Shown here one piece after another: positions 36,705 through 45,984 of a DNA stretch of 64,000 bases. Both the position numbers and the translations under genes were made by a program. The notes under the pieces were generated by a model. That model was not told the DNA's origin and did not search any database. It was given only the letters and a program-made list of their open reading frames with translations. Where the stretch lies: positions 1,054,001 to 1,118,000 of the forward strand of contig JADJRJ010000031.1 in the NCBI GenBank assembly GCA_016712265.1. Direction: 5' to 3'. The first letter of the stretch is position 1; each line of letters starts with the position of its first letter. This DNA is from Gemmatimonadota bacterium. GTDB lineage: Bacteria; Gemmatimonadota; Gemmatimonadetes; Gemmatimonadales; Gemmatimonadaceae.

Positions 36705-39700
36705 ATGAAGCGTAGTTTGGTCCGGCGAGGCCTCGCGGCGCTCGGCACAGCGGCAGCAATGCTGTTGGTCGCCAGCGCGGCGCAGGCACAGAACGCCGTG
36801 TTCTCGGGACGCGTGACGTCGTCTGCCGGCGGTGGTCCGCTTGGCGGTGCGAGCGTCGGCATCCCGGAACTCGGCGTAGGTTCGATCACGTCCGTGGATG
36901 GTCGGTACACCTTCACGATCGACGTGGCACGTGCATCCGGTCGCCAGGTGAACCTGGTGGTCCGCTACATCGGCTACAAGCCGAAGCGCATGCCGATCAC
37001 CTTGACGGCGGGTCGCGTTGAGAAGGACTACGAACTCGAGCGCGACGTGCTCTCCCTTGAGCAGGTCGTCGTGACGGGTGTGTCTGACGCGACGTCGCAG
37101 ACGAAGACGGCCTTCTCGGTCGCCGTCGTTGACAACAGCGCCATCAAGGACACCCCGCAGACGTCGCCGGTCGCTTCGCTCAGCGGCAAGATCGCTGGCG
37201 CGAGCGTCCAGACGACGAGCGCGCAGCCGGGTGAAGAGCCCTCGATCCGCCTCCGTTCGGCGACGAGCCTCACCGGCCGCCAGGATCCGCTCATCATCGT
37301 GGACGGGACGATCACCCGCCTCGGCCTGGCCGACATCAACTCGGAAGACATCGAGCGTGTCGAGGTCATCAAGGGCGCGGCGGCCTCGTCGCTCTACGGA
37401 TCGGACGCGGCCAACGGCGTCGTCCAGATCTTCACGAAGCGTGGCGGCAACCTCGCGGAAGGACAGACCAACGTCATCTTCCGGAACGAGATGGGTCGCA
37501 GCGACCTGCGTCGCACGATCCCGAACAACATGTCGCACAACTACCGCCTGAACGCGGACGGTTCGTTCTTCACGGACGCCAACGGCAATCGCGTGCCGGA
37601 AGCCGACCGCATTTCGGACAACAACTATCCGGTCACCTACGACCAGCTGGGCCAGGTGTTCAAGCCCGGCACGTTCATGACGAACTACGCGTCGATCGGG
37701 CAGCGTCGCGGCAACCTGAACTACAACGTCTCGTTCCAGAACCAGAAGGAAACCGGCGTACTCGAGCTGCTCAACGGGTTCAGCCGCCAGAACTTCCGCA
37801 TGAACCTGGATCAGTCGCTCAGCGACAAGCTGGACTACCAGGTGGGCGCGTTTTATGGTCGTTCAAATGCGGATCAGGCGGAGGGTTCCGCCGACATCTT
37901 CTTCGGTCTGCGCTTCCTCGAGCCGAACATCGACCTGACCGCGAAGAACAAGGATGGCTCGCCGTACAATGCGAACATCCGGCAGCCACCCGCATCGGGC
38001 AACTTGTCGAACCCGCTGTACCGCCTGTACAACGCCGACACCAAGCAGGCGCGTGACCGCTTTACCGGGACGTTCAAGGCGCGGTATCGCCCGGCGATCT
38101 GGCTGACGGCAGAAGGCAACGTGAACTACGACCAGTCCGGCGAGAACTACAAGGCGTTCCGCCCGACGGGCTTCCTCAACTCGGCCGGCACGTCGGACAA
38201 GGGATCGCTCTTCTCGCAGGTGACCAACCTGCGCTCGATGAACATCGGCGCGACCGTGACGGCCCAGAAGCAGCTGTTCAGCTGGCTGGCCAACACGACG
38301 AAGCTGGCCTGGGTCCAGGAAGACCAGACCAACGCCAACATCTCGGTCAATGCGTCGGCCCTCACCGTTCCGCGGGTGACGGAGTTCACGGCGGCTTCGC
38401 GTGACCCCAGCTTCCCGATCACCCCGGGGTCCGGTACGGAGATCATCCGTAACCAGAACTACTTCGCGGTGACCACGCTCGACATCAAGGACAAGTACAT
38501 CATCGACGGGCTCGTGCGCCGCGATGAGTCGTCCCTGTTCGGCCCCGACCAGCGCGAGCAGAACTACTTCCGCGTCTCGGGTGTGTGGCGTCTCTCGGAG
38601 GACTTCAAGGTCCCGGGCGTCGATGAATTCAAGCTGCGCGCCTCCTACGGGACGGCCGGCCTGCGCCCCGTGTTCAACGCGCAATACGAAGTCTTCTCGG
38701 TGGCCGGCGGCACGCCGTCCAAGGTGACCCTCGGTAACCGGAACCTGCGCCCGGCGCTCTCGAAGGAGGTCGAGTACGGGTTCAACATGAACTTCCTCAA
38801 GAACTACACCCTCGAGTACTCGTACTCGGACAAGGTCACCAGCGACCAGATCCTCAACGTGCCGGTGTCGGCCGCGACGGGATATCGCAACCAGTGGCTG
38901 AACGCGGGTGAGCTCTCGGGGTACACGCACGAAATCGCACTCAATGCGGTGCTGGCGTCGACGAACGACTTCTTCTGGCGTGTCAACGTCGTGGGTGACC
39001 GCACCCGCCAGACGATCACCGACCTCAGCGTCGGTCCGTTCCTGGCTGGCCCGGATGCCAACGATGGCAACACCCGCATCTTCCGCATCGCGAAGGGCCA
39101 GAAGTTCGGCGTCATCTACGGCTCCAAGTGGATCAAGAGCGCGGAGGAGCTGGCCACGACGATCAAGTCGGGTCGCCTCACCGGTTCGGCCGCGGACTAC
39201 GAGCTGAACTCGGAAGGCTACATGGTGCGGAAGTCGGAGCACCGGACCGTCAACGAGGTCCCGCTCAAGTACTACGCGGAGAATGGCGAGGCGCTCACCG
39301 AGATCGGTGACGTCAACCCGGACTTCAACCTGGGCTTCGGCTCCAACCTGCAGTGGAAGGGGTTGAACCTCTCCGCGCAGTTCAACTGGGTGCAGGGTGG
39401 CAACATCTACAACTACACCCGGCAGTGGCCGTTCAACGAGTTCCGCGATGTCGCGATCGACCAGCGCGGCAAGGCGGACGCCGAGAAGAAGCCGACCACG
39501 TACTACTCGACGTTCTACAACAACTTCGACGCGAACGAGTACTTCGTCGAAAACGGCTCGTACCTGCGTCTTCGTGAGCTGGCCGTCAACTATGCGGTGC
39601 CGAAGTCGTTAATGAGCAAGTTCGGCCTCGGTGGGTTGAGCAACACGCGCATCGGCGTCGTGGGGCGCAACCTGTGGACCAAGTCGGACTACACCGGTTA

Positions 39701-39812
39701 TGACCCGGACGTCTCCGGCCCCGGTGGCGGTAACCCGTTTGGCTACCGGGTGGACTACTTCACGTATCCTCCCTTCCGCACCTTCACGTTCATGCTCGAA
39801 CTCGGCTACTAA
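36705..39812 (+). CDS. SusC/RagA-family TonB-dependent outer-membrane receptor (copy 2)
   Basis: Imports an unknown substrate across the outer membrane with TonB energy. The 1,035 residues comprise a signal peptide (to AQAQ), a carboxypeptidase-regulatory-like domain (SGRVTSSAGGGPLGGASVGI), a plug (SVASLSGKIAGASVQT-like region, LIIVDGTITRLGLADINSED, RVEVIKGAAASSLYGSDAAN) and a barrel ending in aromatic Tyr (FTFMLELGY). A GGAGAGG ribosome-binding site precedes the ATG. It is about 100 residues shorter than copy 1 and only distantly similar in the barrel, so a different substrate is likely. Its partner susD lies 33 bp downstream but is frame-broken. Confidence 0.93.
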   Translation: MKRSLVRRGLAALGTAAAMLLVASAAQAQNAVFSGRVTSSAGGGPLGGASVGIPELGVGSITSVDGRYTFTIDVARASGRQVNLVVRYIGYKPKRMPITLTAGRVEKDYELERDVLSLEQVVVTGVSDATSQTKTAFSVAVVDNSAIKDTPQTSPVASLSGKIAGASVQTTSAQPGEEPSIRLRSATSLTGRQDPLIIVDGTITRLGLADINSEDIERVEVIKGAAASSLYGSDAANGVVQIFTKRGGNLAEGQTNVIFRNEMGRSDLRRTIPNNMSHNYRLNADGSFFTDANGNRVPEADRISDNNYPVTYDQLGQVFKPGTFMTNYASIGQRRGNLNYNVSFQNQKETGVLELLNGFSRQNFRMNLDQSLSDKLDYQVGAFYGRSNADQAEGSADIFFGLRFLEPNIDLTAKNKDGSPYNANIRQPPASGNLSNPLYRLYNADTKQARDRFTGTFKARYRPAIWLTAEGNVNYDQSGENYKAFRPTGFLNSAGTSDKGSLFSQVTNLRSMNIGATVTAQKQLFSWLANTTKLAWVQEDQTNANISVNASALTVPRVTEFTAASRDPSFPITPGSGTEIIRNQNYFAVTTLDIKDKYIIDGLVRRDESSLFGPDQREQNYFRVSGVWRLSEDFKVPGVDEFKLRASYGTAGLRPVFNAQYEVFSVAGGTPSKVTLGNRNLRPALSKEVEYGFNMNFLKNYTLEYSYSDKVTSDQILNVPVSAATGYRNQWLNAGELSGYTHEIALNAVLASTNDFFWRVNVVGDRTRQTITDLSVGPFLAGPDANDGNTRIFRIAKGQKFGVIYGSKWIKSAEELATTIKSGRLTGSAADYELNSEGYMVRKSEHRTVNEVPLKYYAENGEALTEIGDVNPDFNLGFGSNLQWKGLNLSAQFNWVQGGNIYNYTRQWPFNEFRDVAIDQRGKADAEKKPTTYYSTFYNNFDANEYFVENGSYLRLRELAVNYAVPKSLMSKFGLGGLSNTRIGVVGRNLWTKSDYTGYDPDVSGPGGGNPFGYRVDYFTYPPFRTFTFMLELGY

Positions 39813-39845
39813 GGCCGCTTCCCCAGACTCAGGAGATCGCAGTTT

Positions 39846-41435
39846 ATGATGCATGCGAAACTGATGCGGGCCACGGCCGTCCTGGCGCTGTTTGCGCTGG
39901 GAGCGTGCAAGTCGCTCGACATCGAGAACCCGAACGAACCGGACGCCACGCGCGCGCTCAGCGACCCGAGCGCTCTCGAGGCACTTGCCGGTGGTACCCT
40001 CCGCACCTGGTTCAACCGGTACACCGGGATGGAGTCCGCCGGCGTGCTCACCACGCAGGCGCAGTCCTTCTCGTCCTCGTGGAACAACTTCAACATGAAC
40101 TTCTACTCCGGCATCGATAATCCAGATGCCGGACCGGCCGCGTGGAACCGGAACTCCGTTCCTGGCAGAACGACCCCGCCGCAGCAGGGCGCACGTCAAT
40201 CGAGTGGTTGTGGACCGGGATGTACTCCGCCCTGTCTTCGGCGAACGACGTGCTCACGGCCATCAAGGGCGGCAAGGTGATCAACAACGCGAGCGACACC
40301 AAGCGCGCCGAGACGATCGCCACCCTGATGCAGGGGCTCACGACGTCGATGATCGCCCTCAACTACGACAAGGGGTATGTCGTCGATGAGAGCAGCGACC
40401 TGGCGAACCTGCAGTACTCGACGCGAAAGCAGTTGCGCGATGCCGCAGTCGCCAAGCTGCAGGCGGCGGCGACGCTGGCGCCAACACGTTCACGACGCCG
40501 GCAGGTTGGACCAACGGACGTTCGTACTCCAACTTGCAGATCCAGCGCATCGCCAACACAGCGGCCGCGATGACCCTGGCGATGTATCCGCGGAATGCGG
40601 CGGAGAACGCGGCGGTGAACTGGGGACAGGTCGCGACCTTTGCGACGAATGGCATGTCGTCCTCACCAATGCGGGCGCGAGCTTCGATTTCGTCTTCACC
40701 GGGGACGGATGCTCGTCCTGGTGCAATGAGCTGCTCCTGTGGTTCGACGGCATCGACGGCGGGCGCGTGCACACCCGGGTCGCCAACATGCTGGACCCGG
40801 CGACCCAGCGTCATCCGTGGCCGTCGACGGGCAACCCACCGCCCAATTCGCCGGACAAGCGGCTCGGTGACGGCTCCTTCGGCGACGAGACCCTCGTCGA
40901 CGGTGGTTTCGGAACCAACCCGCGCACCGATGATGGCGGCTCCGATTTCGCGTGGTCCGGCATTGCGCCGTTCCGCCCGGATCGTGGGTCGTATCACCAG
41001 TCGAACATCGGTCACATGCGGTACGACCTGTCCGGCAATCAGGATCCGACCGGTATTTACGGCGGCTTTGGCCCTGCGCCCGTGCTCACGGCCACACTGA
41101 ACGACCTGTTGTGGGCGGAGGCACTCCTGCGTTCCTCGGGGAGCACCGCCAACGCCGTGACCTTGATCAACCGGACCCGCGTTGGTCGTGGCGGCCTGCC
41201 CGCCGCGCTGGCCTCCGAGTCGCAGGCGCAGCTCCTCACGAAGCTGCAGTACGAGCAGGAAATCGAATTGATGGGTATTTCTTCACTGCCGTATTACAAC
41301 CGTCGCCGCATCGACGGGCTCCTGCCGGGGACGCCGCGCGAAATGCCGGTGCCGGCCCGTGAGCTTGGCGTGCTCGGTCAGGCCCTGTACACCTGGGGCG
41401 GCACCAACCCGGCGGCGTCCCCGACGCCTCCGTGA
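39846..41435 (+). pseudogene. SusD/RagB-family lipoprotein gene broken by three one-base frameshifts
   Basis: SusD partner of susC-2. The N-terminus (lipobox LGAC, then KSLDIENPNEPDATRALSDP) is in one frame; the middle (DPAAAGRTSIEWLWTGMYSA) continues one base back; NTFTTPAGWTNGRSYSNLQ another base back; and LTNAGASFDFVFTGDGCSSW to the end is back in the original frame. The shifts lie near 40150, 40483 and 40660. Each is repaired by adding a single base, and the three losses sum to one codon. The joined product would be about 530 residues with the normal C-terminal family motif (DLLWAEALLRS). It is either a recent pseudogene or three consensus-sequence deletions; the intact amino acid conservation between breaks favours recent or artefactual events. 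Confidence 0.85.
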
Positions 41436-41458
41436 TGCACGACCGCTAGATGAGTGTT

Positions 41459-41495
41459 GCGAGGGCGTCGGCGAAAGCCGGCGCCCTTCGCATTT
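41459..41495 (+). terminator. Intrinsic terminator after susCD-2
   Basis: A 14-15-bp imperfect stem (GCGAGGGCGTCGGC with GCCGGCGCCCTTCGC) with a GAAA tetraloop, followed by ATTT. It overlaps the 3' end of the convergent gene by 2 bp, so it may serve both directions. Confidence 0.75.
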
Positions 41496-41904
41496 ACGGC
41501 GCAGCTCGCCGCTGAGCGGTACGCCGCGCTGCGCTGTCCAGGCTGAGCATGCGCGCGTTCACGGTGCGGGCCCGGTCCAGCAACGAGTCGGTCGAGGCCG
41601 TCACGCGCGCCAGGGAGTCATCGAGCGCGGAGATCGAGTCCACGACGGCGCGCAGGGTGTCCACGCGCCCCTCCAGGCGAATAACGCTGGGGTTGGGGGG
41701 CGCAGGGCGCTCCGCCGCCAAGGCGGGGGCCGGCGGTCCTCCAAGGCGGCCGAGGCGCGCGATGATGGTGCCGACCCCAACCATGGCGACGAGCAGCACG
41801 GCGACCGCGCCGATTCCCGCAGCGCGGAGCGCGCGCTCCGTCACCGGAAAACTCTGCGGGGCTTCGCTGTCGTGCGAAACGACGAGGAGGGTCCAGCGGC
41901 GCAC
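41494..41904 (-). CDS. Membrane-anchored coiled-coil protein, M23-peptidase N-terminus-like
   Basis: A 136-residue protein starting at a GTG chosen because the sequence from there (RRWTLLVVSHDSEAPQSFPV) resembles the cytoplasmic start of membrane-anchored M23 peptidoglycan peptidases. One transmembrane helix (AGIGAVAVLLVAMVGVGTII) and a heptad-rich coiled coil (LRAVVDSISALDDSLARVTA) follow. The catalytic LytM domain that normally follows is missing. It may be a stand-alone activator-like coiled coil, or a truncated derivative. An upstream in-frame start is possible. Confidence 0.55.
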   Translation of the reverse strand: MRRWTLLVVSHDSEAPQSFPVTERALRAAGIGAVAVLLVAMVGVGTIIARLGRLGGPPAPALAAERPAPPNPSVIRLEGRVDTLRAVVDSISALDDSLARVTASTDSLLDRARTVNARMLSLDSAARRTAQRRAAP

Positions 41905-42122
41905 GGTCGGGATGGTGTCCCGGCTCGGACCACCCGGCCGGGAAGGGAAGAGGCATTGCGCCAGGGGGATCCGCAAGGACTTGCATCACGGCTGCCTCGG
42001 ACCCACTCGCCACCTTCCGGGACGAAACGGCCGAGGTCGGCACGTTAGCTTCCGGATCGCCGACCTTCGTGCGCGCGCCGGCGCCGCCGTGTGCCCGCGC
42101 AGCGACCAGACCCCCGGACTCC

Positions 42123-42392
42123 ATGGCCAAACACGTCGAACTCACCCTGCCCGACGACGCGCGCAAGCTGGCACTCAACTCCCTTCGCGAGTTTGCCTCG
42201 CAGCACCTGGACGAGGAACTGACCGAGCTGCAGGCCGTCCTGCTGCTCGATCACATCCTCGTGGACATCGGACCAGCGATCCACAACCAGACACTGCAGC
42301 ACGCCCGCACCTTTGTCGAAGAGCGCGCCGCTGACCTTGACGCGGCCTTGCACCGCGCGGAGTTCCCGGTCACGGCGCGGCGGAGGCGTTAG
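42123..42392 (+). CDS. DUF2164-family protein
   Basis: An 89-residue cytoplasmic protein matching DUF2164: LTLPDDARKLALNSLREFAS near the start, then LQAVLLLDHILVDIGPAIHN, then VEERAADLDAALHR. Known members are small helical proteins of unknown function. It is followed after 2 bp by an exported oxidoreductase-like gene, so both are likely in one transcript. The ATG was chosen because upstream in-frame sequence is Arg/Pro-rich and outside the family. Confidence 0.8.
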   Translation: MAKHVELTLPDDARKLALNSLREFASQHLDEELTELQAVLLLDHILVDIGPAIHNQTLQHARTFVEERAADLDAALHRAEFPVTARRRR

Positions 42393-42394
42393 GC

Positions 42395-43279
42395 ATGCGC
42401 CGACTGGTCCAAGGCGCCGCGGCCCGAGGCGCGATGCTTGTGTTCGGCATATCCCTCACCGCCGGTGTTGCGGGGGCTCAGGGCGACACCCTGACGGTGG
42501 CGCGTGCTGCCCCCGCGTCCGCCGTTGCCTTCACCCGCGCCGACCTCAAGCGGCTGTCGGCGGACACCGTGCGCTGGGCGCCGCACGGTCGACCAGCGCG
42601 AGTGTATCGGGCCGTGACCCTCGCCGAGATCCTGCGGTCGGCCGGTGCCCCGCTGGACTCCATGCGGATCGGGCGGCGCGGATGGGTCATCCTCGCCGAA
42701 GCGCGCGACGGGTACGTGGTGGCGTTCTCCGCGGCGGAACTCGAGCCAGGACTCGGGCCGACGCGCGCCTGGCTCGCGTACGAACGGGTCGACGGTCCGC
42801 TGGACGCCGGCGAGGGACCGTTCAAGCTCCTCGTGCCCAGTGACGGTCGTCCGCCGCGGTCCGCGCAGCAGATCGTGCGGCTTCGGGTGGTCGCCCTCGC
42901 CCCGGGGGACAGCACGCCGCCGCCGGATGTGCTGGGCGACTTCGTCGATGACTACGGCAACACCTTCAGCCTGTCGCCGTCTCGGTTCCTCCAGCGTCCC
43001 GGCAACACGTACCACATCGAGGAGTGGCACCCGGGCGCCCAGTTCTTCGTGGCGCGGAACGACAGCGCGAACGTCGCTGATGCCGGAAAATGGACCCGAG
43101 TCGATTGGGTGATGCTGCCGGGGATGGAGCCGTACCGCTGGGGATTCTGCCTTACGGCCTATCGAGCGCGCACCCGTGAGGCAGCCCGGGAGACCGCATC
43201 GGCCGATCGCGCGTCGCCACGCACGGGGTGCAACGGTTTTCCGTTCTCGAGAATGCGGCCTGTGCCCGGTGGCGGATAG
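42395..43279 (+). CDS. Exported molybdopterin-oxidoreductase-like protein
   Basis: A 294-residue protein with a signal peptide (to AGVAGAQG). The central part resembles the 'oxidoreductase molybdopterin-binding' fold: AVAFTRADLKRLSADTV, VTLAEILRSAGAPLD, EARDGYVVAFSAAELEPG, GPLDAGEGPFKLLVPSDGRP and QQIVRLRVVAL. The Cys that ligates molybdenum in true sulfite oxidases is not apparent in this part. This subgroup is therefore probably a non-catalytic or cofactor-free relative. The C-terminal segment (EEWHPGAQFFVARNDSANVA) is unassigned. It ends in a disordered Arg-rich tail. Confidence 0.6.
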   Translation: MRRLVQGAAARGAMLVFGISLTAGVAGAQGDTLTVARAAPASAVAFTRADLKRLSADTVRWAPHGRPARVYRAVTLAEILRSAGAPLDSMRIGRRGWVILAEARDGYVVAFSAAELEPGLGPTRAWLAYERVDGPLDAGEGPFKLLVPSDGRPPRSAQQIVRLRVVALAPGDSTPPPDVLGDFVDDYGNTFSLSPSRFLQRPGNTYHIEEWHPGAQFFVARNDSANVADAGKWTRVDWVMLPGMEPYRWGFCLTAYRARTREAARETASADRASPRTGCNGFPFSRMRPVPGGG

Positions 43280-43340
43280 CGCTTGTTGGTGCTGCGACCC
43301 CGGGAGGAAGTGGGCCCGCCGCGACCTCCCAGCAGGGCCG

Positions 43341-43538
43341 CTACTGGGTGGCGGGTGTCTCGGTACCGTCGTTCCCTGCGGCAGGCGGCTCGCCGGTCGC
43401 ATCGTCCTGGGGCGCGGTCTCGTCTGAGGCGCCTTCCTCGGCCCGTCGACGGGCCTTGGCCTCCTTCTTGGCCTTGCGTTCCTGTTCCTTCCGACGTTTT
43501 TCGAAGCCGTAATTGGGGGTGCGGGCCACCGGGGTCAC
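43341..43538 (-). CDS. Small basic/acidic conserved hypothetical protein
   Basis: A 65-residue protein. The first half is a highly charged helix (NYGFEKRRKEQERKAKKEAK, then ARRRAEE), and the second half is acidic and disordered (DETAPQDDATGEPP). Short proteins with the 'YgFeKRqkE..rk.KkEeK' start occur in many bacteria without known function, which supports this being a real gene. It could bind RNA or ribosomes, but that is speculation. Confidence 0.55.
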   Translation of the reverse strand: MTPVARTPNYGFEKRRKEQERKAKKEAKARRRAEEGASDETAPQDDATGEPPAAGNDGTETPATQ

Positions 43539-43669
43539 TCGGGTCGCGGGGAGTCAAGCGGTCGCGCGGTTCCGGACGCTCCGGGCGCACTCCGCAACCT
43601 AGTCAGGTCCGGGGGGATGTGGAGTCGCGGCGCAGGAGCATCGGACGGGAGGCGCGCCAGGCGGGGGGC

Positions 43670-44452
43670 CTAACGAGTCCAGATGCCGATCAGTCCGCAG
43701 GCGCCCGAGGTGGCGTTGAGGCCGGCGGGGACGCGGCTTGGGCCTCCGTAATACTCGACGGCCGCGATCTCGCCCGGTTGGAGCGAGTTCACGTCAAACG
43801 CCGGCTGACCGGGAGCGCCATTGAACACCATGATCCCGTCCAGCAGCACGTTCACCAGGCAGATCGCTGGAGAGAGCCCGCGACCGCAGACCTGTGTTTG
43901 ACTGGTCCGGGTCAATGACCCGCTGAAGCGGGTCGTCGCAATGAAGGCTTGCAGCCCGCATGGGCTGGAGACAACCCGCAGGCCCGGGACCCGTTGCCCG
44001 AGGATCTCGGCCGTGCGCGGGCTCCGCGCGTCGTCAAAGACGCCGCGGAGGAGAAAGGTGCCGATCCCCATCTTCCTGCGTTGGTAGAAGTCGTACAGCT
44101 TGCCGCGCGCGAGGGGATCGACCGCCGAGTCACGGACGGCGACCTCCTCCAACATCGTCGGTACCCGCTCAAGAGCGTACTCAACCACCTCGGCGGTGAC
44201 CGGCGCCTCGGTTGTGAGGGAGCGAAAGCCCGGTCGGCGGATGGTCAGGACATGGGGCCCGTTCATTGGGACGCGAAAGGCGAAGGCGCCGGTCGCGCTC
44301 GTGCGGGTGGAGGCCGCGCCTCCGTTGATGATCACCTCCGCGTCGGCGATCGCGGTGTGCGTGGCATCGTCCAACACCACGCCGCGCACGTCCTGGCCGC
44401 GGACAGTTGCGGCCAGGACGGCAAGGGCGAGCACTGCGGGACGCACGGACAT
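43670..44452 (-). CDS. Barrel-less TonB-plug protein with carboxypeptidase-regulatory-like domain (2)
   Basis: A 260-residue exported protein: signal peptide (to VRGQ), carboxypeptidase-regulatory-like domain (GVVLDDATHTAIADAEVIIN, VLTIRRPGFRS), linker FYQRRKMGIGTFLLRGVFDD and a plug-like domain (AEILGQRVPGLRVV, CLVNVLLDGIMVFNG, EIAAVEYYGGPSRVPAG) ending GACGLIGIWTR. No barrel follows. It is a paralogue of the protein at 35.7-36.4 kb: both have the 'F..RR..G.G..L' linker and end in a 'CG...IWT' strand. Upstream of it lies the large 21-bp repeat array. The function is unknown; it might block, gate or mimic TonB-dependent channels. Confidence 0.8.
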   Translation of the reverse strand: MSVRPAVLALAVLAATVRGQDVRGVVLDDATHTAIADAEVIINGGAASTRTSATGAFAFRVPMNGPHVLTIRRPGFRSLTTEAPVTAEVVEYALERVPTMLEEVAVRDSAVDPLARGKLYDFYQRRKMGIGTFLLRGVFDDARSPRTAEILGQRVPGLRVVSSPCGLQAFIATTRFSGSLTRTSQTQVCGRGLSPAICLVNVLLDGIMVFNGAPGQPAFDVNSLQPGEIAAVEYYGGPSRVPAGLNATSGACGLIGIWTR

Positions 44453-44550
44453 ACGAGGCGGTTATCGGGAGCGCCTGCCTGTTGAATGTAACGCGCCGAC
44501 CGCAGCGCGGTGCCGTCGCCGGCCTCGGCAACGGGTGTGGTGCCGTCACG

Positions 44551-45745
44551 GACGCACATCGGAGGCGCAGGGCTTACTTCAAGTGGTGCATTGCACCCGG
44601 TGAGTCGAGGGGAGTCGCGTGTCATCAGTACGGCGATCCCTTTCGGAGTGCGGTGCTGCCAGCGAACCGCGCACTGCCAATGTCGTGCGACGCAGCGGTC
44701 CGTTTACCTCGTGCATTGGTCCCGTCGACCTTCGCAGCGTCAGGTCTATTGGTCGCAGCGCTGCCGTGACGTGGCGCAGTGTTCCCGACCATCAGCGCGA
44801 AGTCTCGGAAATCCGCGACGCGGTCTCTTCGCGCAGTGCCTTGGGCCCGGCGAGTCGCGCACCGTCGCCGTCATTCGTCGCAGCGGTCCCTTCACGTTGC
44901 GCATTGGTCCCGGCGATCCGCGCAGTGTCATGTTTCTTCGTCGCAGCGGTCCCTTCACGTTGCGCACTGGTCCCGGCGATCGGCGCAGTGTGATGTTTCT
45001 TCGTCGCAGCGGTCCCGTCATGTCAGGCAACGTTCCCGTCTTTCTACGCAGTGTCCTGAGCGTTCGGCGCACTGGGGCCTTCACGTCGCGCAATGGCCCC
45101 GTTGCGTTCGTCAGTTTTTGCGGCGATCCGCGTAGCGTCGCGTTCAATCGGCGCGGCGATCCCTTCGCGTGGTACCCCGGTCTCGGCGATTGGCGCGCGG
45201 TCGCGGTTGCCTGGCGCAGCGCGCTCTTCACTCGGTGCCCTGGTCCCGGTGATCCTCGCAGAGTCGTGTGCGATGTGTGCGGAGGGTCGTTCACGGCGTG
45301 CGCTGGTCACGGCAAACCGCGCAGTGCCACCTTCAGTCGGTGCAACGGTCCCTTCAGGTTGTGCAATGGTCCCGGCGAACCACGCGGCGCATCATTGAAC
45401 GTGCGGAGAGGTTCCTTCACTCTCGGCTCTGGCGCGGGTAATGCGCGCCGTGCGGCGTGCATTCCATGCACGGGCCCGTTCACGCCGTGCGGTGGCTCCG
45501 GCGATCGGCGCAGAGCCGTGTGCGTTGAGCGCCGTGGCTCCTTCATGCACTGCCATGGTGCCGGCGATCATGGGACGGCGACGTGTGAATCGCGCAGTCC
45601 CTGGTTCGTATCGCGCGGAGCCTCCGGAACGGCGCGCGCGATGTCATGCGATCTGCGCGGCGTCGCCGGAAGTTTCCGCCGAACGTCGGTCAATGGTCGC
45701 ACAATGGCATTCAACGGATGCGCAACGACAGGCAACGGGCGCGGC
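44551..45745. repeat. Degenerate tandem array of about 56 units of 21 bp with 63-bp higher-order period
   Basis: The whole 1.2 kb spacer can be cut into 21-bp units. From 44885 to 45745, 41 units follow with no change in length; upstream of 44885 there are a few 1-2-bp length changes. Units begin with G and share conserved positions, ending in GCGCAGT/TCGCAGC-like blocks. They alternate as three classes: A starting GGTCCCTTCACG, B starting GGTCCCGGCGATC, and C starting GTCATGTTTCTTC. Together they form 63-bp super-units; two adjacent super-units at 44885-45010 are almost identical. Reading frames stay open on both strands (a 7-residue repeat such as GPFTLRT-GPGDPRS-VMFLRRS), but there is no start signal, and changes occur at all codon positions, so coding is doubtful. 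Confidence 0.9.
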
Positions 45746-45780
45746 TGGGGCGATCGGGCCGTTCAGGTTTGTCCACTTGC

Positions 45781-45850
45781 GCCTGGGCACCAAGAGCGTG
45801 CAGCCGGGACTTGAGCAATTGCGCGGTCCCAGCGGCGAACGGAACCGAAC
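45781..45850 (-). pseudogene. Relic of an ADOP-type ABC permease C-terminus
   Basis: On the minus strand SVPFAAGTAQLLKSRLHALG aligns with GVPLALGAAQLLKSQLHGLG of the intact ADOP permease at 47.1-49.8 kb. Frames are broken on both sides, so only about 20-25 residues are readable. It shows that a second permease copy once lay here, next to the repeat array. Confidence 0.7.
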
Positions 45851-45984
45851 ACCGGCGCGTGACCGGGCACGGCACAAACGGGTCCGACACTCTGACCGGA
45901 TTGCCGCTGGCGTAGCGAGAGCGGTTGAGGCAGTCGGCGAGGCCGAGGGGACTTCTTGCATGAAGCGCCTCGCGACCCGCATGC

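Noticed and set aside
37863..39242. A 459-codon minus-strand frame inside susC-2
   Set aside because: Complement of barrel-coding sequence with typical shadow composition; no start signal.
44551..45745. CRISPR array
   Set aside because: Units are contiguous with no unique spacers between repeats, and no cas gene is nearby.
44510..45814. A 434-codon open frame over the 21-bp array that reads as Gly-Pro-rich heptapeptide repeats
   Set aside because: The frame is open because 21 is a multiple of three and the unit lacks stops. Other frames on both strands are also open, no ribosome-binding site or signal is present, and substitutions fall on all codon positions. Kept as a repeat, not a gene.
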